The position numbers were made by a program, and so were the translations under genes. From Bacteroidales bacterium (GTDB taxonomy: Bacteria > Bacteroidota > Bacteroidia > Bacteroidales > Dysgonomonadaceae), in NCBI GenBank assembly GCA_012728155.1, contig JAAYFR010000247.1, positions 1 to 10,814 on the forward strand: a DNA stretch of 10,814 nucleotides, given 5' to 3'. Positions 7,510 to 10,814 of the stretch are shown here, in pieces. The notes beneath the pieces are model-generated. The model was not told the DNA's origin. It was given only the letters and a program-made list of their open reading frames with translations, and ran no database searches. Each line of letters begins with the position of its first letter. Within the stretch, counting starts at the first letter, position 1.

Positions 7510-9993
7510 TCAATCGAAATCACTTGTAAATGAAATATTTAAATTGTAACCGAAGCGTTTATACTCTTGCCATTTCGAAGTGTTCACAATCGGTATTTGC
7601 AATACTAAATCAACCATCTGGTTACGATAAACACCTGCTGCCTCTGCGATCATATGGAATACAAATCGTTTGGCACGTTGCCTATACTCATCACCGGTAA
7701 AGTCAAAAATAAAGCTAAAAATATCACTCAGCACCTTCCCATCTTTTGCCTGAATAAAAGCTCTTATTTCAATTGGAAGAATTTTTTCAGATATCGGTTC
7801 CTGCTGTACAAACTCAACCGGCAACGAGTTGGTTGTAATTCGATTGTGCGATTGAATAATATCTATCTCAACCTCTCTCACGGTTTCCTCCCTCCCTTTA
7901 GTTATATCTAACAATGGGATAATGATCTCCTGCAAACTCGCACCGCCATGTACAAACCGACTGCCGGCACCTTTAATTCGATAACGGTTGATGCCTTTCG
8001 CTATCAAAACATCTGCATCGGATTGAATCATCAAATCTTTAGCTTTGAAATGCATCGATGCGGTGTCATCATCTACTAATTTGCTACCTAAGACGAAGCG
8101 ACGATTCTCCTTGAAAGTTTCACCTTTAAATTTGGTAGCGATAAAGTCGCTCTCATCTACACTTGAATCCTGATAAATAAAACCGTGATCAGATGTAACT
8201 AAAACTCGGGATGCATTTGCAGAAATAGCGGCAACCACCATATCTTTCAACTGCTTAATCTCCTCCTGCGTCGCTTTGAAAATCTCCCCCTCTGTCACTC
8301 TATCATCACCCACTTTATCTATTTTATTGCTGTATATATAGATTATATCATATTCGCGGGTGAGTATACGGCGATCTGCTGATTTCATCAAAAGGAACTC
8401 TTGCGCCTGTAACGTTTTAGCGGTACGCTGTGTGTTATATTGTAAAATCCTCTCCCGATTTTCCGAACCCATCGATGAGAGACCATCGACCAAAATAGTA
8501 TCGCTTTCGCCATCAAACTTCAATTCGTTGTGTGGTAACAAACTCGCCATTCCTAACTGTGTATAAGAGGGAATAGCAGCCACCATCATCTCCAAGTTAG
8601 CTTGAAATCTACTGATCATATTGATCTCTCCGGCAAGCTCCACACCACACTCATAGCGCAAGGCATCCGAAATAATCACCACCACTTTCTGTCGTTCCAA
8701 AATAGGAGCCGCCCGTTTTGCAAAAAAGTCACGCTGCATAAGCACTCCGTCAAAACGCCACTCCTTTTTACTATTCACCATCTTTTGATACTCTTTTCCT
8801 CCGGTGAAAAGCCACTCATTCACATATCGTTTTTCAACTGTCTCAAGCAATAACTTAATTATATTTTTCTTCTTGGATTGATGAAAATGCTCATAAAATT
8901 TTCTGTAGTAATAATCGATTTTATAGTTCTCATCAACATACTGTTTTATAGCTCCTTCTGCTGTATCATAATCGCTTTTCAGCTTATCTATTTGTCCAAA
9001 AAGCAGAAACGCATTGTCGAGCGCACGATAAAGATCCTTATAAGCTGAATACCAAAACTTCGACTCCCGGGTTTTAATAATATTCCGGAAGCGATCGTAA
9101 GAGATAGTGCGTGCCAAGAGACGATGTACCAACTCAAAAATAATTTTTTGATCGGTCAGATCAAATAGCTCATCCTCTACAATCTCCTCCAACTCTGCAT
9201 CTTGCAGTAGACTCTCCACTTGCAAAACAGTAGCGATCTCGGATGATATACGCTGATAAGACTCCCTCATGGTATAGGAGTCGCGCCAACTCGATAAAAT
9301 CAGTCGCGCATCAGCAGTAAGACCTGTCTTTTTAGTCAGCGGGAAGCTATTTTCAAACACCTCAATTATAAACTCATAAATGTTTTGCTCCGCCCCCTCA
9401 TATCTATACTTATCCTTTATCTCATTCCATATAAACTCCTTTAATGCATATCGCTCCAAATCTTTATTCAACTTATCCAAGTTCATAAAGTAGCTGTTAG
9501 CATATGCCTGAACCAAGGTTTGCAAATCGTAATTATCGGTACCTAACACCACCGATAGAATTTTATATTTCAAAACTCTTACTGAATCCTTCTCATTAAA
9601 GAGCTCAACAAAACGGTTACGCCGATCGCGTGCACTAAAAAAACCGATATGTTGCTGCACCAAATCTTTATAGGTATAGTCTAACGACATCTCTTGTAAA
9701 AAGAGAGCCGACTGTTCGGTGTCAAAAACAAAGTTTGACAACTCAATGTCAAGCAACCAGTTATCCTCACCATCCGGTCGTTTATAGGGGAAGTAGAGCA
9801 GAAATTTCTGCTTCTTCTCCTGGCGCAGGATACGGTATTTAATGGCAAAAGGATTCCTATCCATCACCACCTTCTCCACATCGGGGATATTTACCTCATC
9901 AAACTGCTCCCGGCTATCCCCCTTTTCATCGTACCAAAACACCACCCGGTGCTGCCGGAATGCACTATTTAGATTATCGCTTAATGAACTCAT
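7510..9993 (-). CDS. pglZ: BREX-1 protein PglZ, alkaline-phosphatase superfamily
   Basis: An 827-aa PglZ of the type 1 BREX kind. PglZ is a core BREX component with an alkaline-phosphatase/phosphopentomutase-like fold, needed for host methylation and phage exclusion. Residues 1 to about 430 form a mainly helical N-terminal part (opening MSSLSDNLNSAFRQHRVVFW). The PglZ domain follows, with the metal-site motifs ISDALRYE (D443), TSDHGF (D602, H603) and FVHGGASLQE (H682-E689), all intact. A C-terminal domain covers about 700-827. The length is normal for the family. The gene begins 60 bp after the pglX stop and ends two bases before the brxL ATG, so the three genes form one transcription unit. 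A degraded copy of its 526-552 region lies beyond brxL. Confidence 0.95.
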   Translation of the reverse strand: MSSLSDNLNSAFRQHRVVFWYDEKGDSREQFDEVNIPDVEKVVMDRNPFAIKYRILRQEKKQKFLLYFPYKRPDGEDNWLLDIELSNFVFDTEQSALFLQEMSLDYTYKDLVQQHIGFFSARDRRNRFVELFNEKDSVRVLKYKILSVVLGTDNYDLQTLVQAYANSYFMNLDKLNKDLERYALKEFIWNEIKDKYRYEGAEQNIYEFIIEVFENSFPLTKKTGLTADARLILSSWRDSYTMRESYQRISSEIATVLQVESLLQDAELEEIVEDELFDLTDQKIIFELVHRLLARTISYDRFRNIIKTRESKFWYSAYKDLYRALDNAFLLFGQIDKLKSDYDTAEGAIKQYVDENYKIDYYYRKFYEHFHQSKKKNIIKLLLETVEKRYVNEWLFTGGKEYQKMVNSKKEWRFDGVLMQRDFFAKRAAPILERQKVVVIISDALRYECGVELAGEINMISRFQANLEMMVAAIPSYTQLGMASLLPHNELKFDGESDTILVDGLSSMGSENRERILQYNTQRTAKTLQAQEFLLMKSADRRILTREYDIIYIYSNKIDKVGDDRVTEGEIFKATQEEIKQLKDMVVAAISANASRVLVTSDHGFIYQDSSVDESDFIATKFKGETFKENRRFVLGSKLVDDDTASMHFKAKDLMIQSDADVLIAKGINRYRIKGAGSRFVHGGASLQEIIIPLLDITKGREETVREVEIDIIQSHNRITTNSLPVEFVQQEPISEKILPIEIRAFIQAKDGKVLSDIFSFIFDFTGDEYRQRAKRFVFHMIAEAAGVYRNQMVDLVLQIPIVNTSKWQEYKRFGYNLNISFTSDFD

Positions 9994-10053
9994 TATATAC
10001 TTTTTTTATTATCCTTTATTTGCTGCTTCAATCTTATTTTCCATTGAACAATA

Positions 10054-10814
10054 TTACCTAATCTCCTTCACATCAATCCAGTCAAAGCCCCGCACTTTCT
10101 TTTTGGTGGAAACATCATTCAATCCGGCAACACGCTGCAAAGCAGCACCTAACTTATTGTAATTTACCAATACACCATCGTCAAGGTCAAGCTCCACGCG
10201 AGAGGTAGCCAATGGATAGAGCTCCTCTTTGTCGAAAGCAAGCAGTTCGGCAACAACCTTTTCCAACTTCACAATCTCCTTTTTAGCCCTCGTCTGTTCG
10301 CCGGCACTGCCATCCACAGCCACATGCTCCAGATGCTCGATATGATTTCTCAGCTTATTGATATAGGGACGATAATAATCATTTAGCACTAAGCTGATAC
10401 TATCTTTCGTGTAACGATGCAGGTAAATTAAAGCTTGAAACTCACCCTTGTCAGACGACACCATCCAGTAGATAGGACGTTTCTTATATCTACTGATATG
10501 ATCGTTATAGAAATCACGATAAAAATAGTTGCGAAGCGTTTTGCCCAACACACGCTCCATATAGTCGATATTGCGTTGCAAATCCTGCTCGCCCCACACC
10601 GCTTTAACAAAAATCTTAAACTGCGAAACGATATCATCCTCAAACCACTCTGCATCCAACACCGGGATAATACCATCTTCATCCGGGATAAAGCGTAACG
10701 TCTCTTTACTACCTGCTTTTTCAAAGAAATCATCAATACCTTCACCCTGATTAGCCAATATCAAACCCTCTTTATCGATACTGTAACGCCCAAACATACA
10801 ACCCACGGCATAAG
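10054..10814 (-). CDS. pglX: BREX-1 DNA adenine methyltransferase PglX, C-terminal part
   Basis: The last 253 or so residues of PglX, open at the window edge. PglX methylates the N6 of adenine in a non-palindromic DNA site and so marks host DNA as self in BREX. The catalytic domain with its NPPY-type motif lies outside the window. What is visible is the C-terminal specificity and spacer region: YAVGCMFGRYS at the edge, KRPIYWMVSSDKGEFQALIY followed by the LHRY segment, a long charged helical stretch (LRNHIEHLEH... EIVKLEKVVAELL), then ELYPLAT and the end at KEIR. These match the BREX-1 PglX C-terminus. The GTG at 10806-10804 is internal to the protein and not the true start. It is the first gene of the operon seen here, 60 bp before pglZ. 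Confidence 0.92.
   Translation of the reverse strand, partial: YAVGCMFGRYSIDKEGLILANQGEGIDDFFEKAGSKETLRFIPDEDGIIPVLDAEWFEDDIVSQFKIFVKAVWGEQDLQRNIDYMERVLGKTLRNYFYRDFYNDHISRYKKRPIYWMVSSDKGEFQALIYLHRYTKDSISLVLNDYYRPYINKLRNHIEHLEHVAVDGSAGEQTRAKKEIVKLEKVVAELLAFDKEELYPLATSRVELDLDDGVLVNYNKLGAALQRVAGLNDVSTKKKVRGFDWIDVKEIR

Noticed and set aside
7505..7513. TTG at 7513 as the brxL start, giving a four-base overlap with pglZ
   Set aside because: The ATG at 7507 is a stronger codon, lies two bases past the pglZ stop and yields the usual BrxL N-terminus; the TTG would add only two residues.
10000..10053. Eleven-codon frame starting MENKIEAANKG in the gap between pglX and pglZ
   Set aside because: It is very short and has no supporting context; a 60-bp gap in AT-rich DNA easily holds such a frame by chance.
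1..10814. CRISPR arrays, tRNA or rRNA genes, insertion sequences, and inverted repeats for pglX phase variation
   Set aside because: I looked for regular repeats, cloverleaf-like segments, transposase genes and paired recombination sites and saw none; the pglX part that could be phase-variable lies mostly outside the window.

Overview
The window looks like a chromosome segment from a Bacteroidota species, most likely order Bacteroidales. The evidence is Bacteroidota-type promoter motifs (TAnnTTTG), no obvious Shine-Dalgarno sequences, a large DUF2723/TMEM260-type membrane protein with a C-terminal helical repeat region, and Bacteroidales-like protein sequences throughout. Species level cannot be assigned from the sequence alone.

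The left half (1-5386) is housekeeping chromosome. A 3'-truncated nucleoside diphosphate kinase gene (minus strand) diverges, across an AT-rich spacer of about 480 bp, from a plus-strand pair. The pair encodes a 1156-aa DUF2723 protein O-glycosyltransferase-like membrane protein and a 220-aa NodB-type polysaccharide deacetylase. A promoter and a palindromic operator-like site then lead into an ABC transporter ATPase gene of the MacB/LolD type. That gene stops abruptly inside its Walker A motif at about position 5386.

The right half (5387-10814) is the distal end of a type 1 BREX phage-defence operon on the minus strand, in the canonical order pglX (C-terminal part only) - pglZ - brxL. The upstream genes (usually brxA, brxB, brxC and the start of pglX) would lie beyond position 10814. 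PglX is the DNA methyltransferase that marks self DNA, PglZ is an alkaline-phosphatase-fold protein and BrxL is an AAA+ ATPase. BrxL here does not end in a Lon-protease-like domain; its C-terminus closely resembles the phospholipase-D-like MIT_C domain known from eukaryotic MITD1.

The most unusual observation is at the junction. Between the brxL stop codon and the broken ABC gene lie about 90 bp that align with an internal piece of pglZ (residues about 526-552 of the intact PglZ). This piece is in the same orientation, diverged, and broken by a one-base deletion and two in-frame stops. It appears to be the relic of a second, different pglZ joined directly to the ABC gene, suggesting that this site held an earlier BREX-like locus that was replaced or rearranged.
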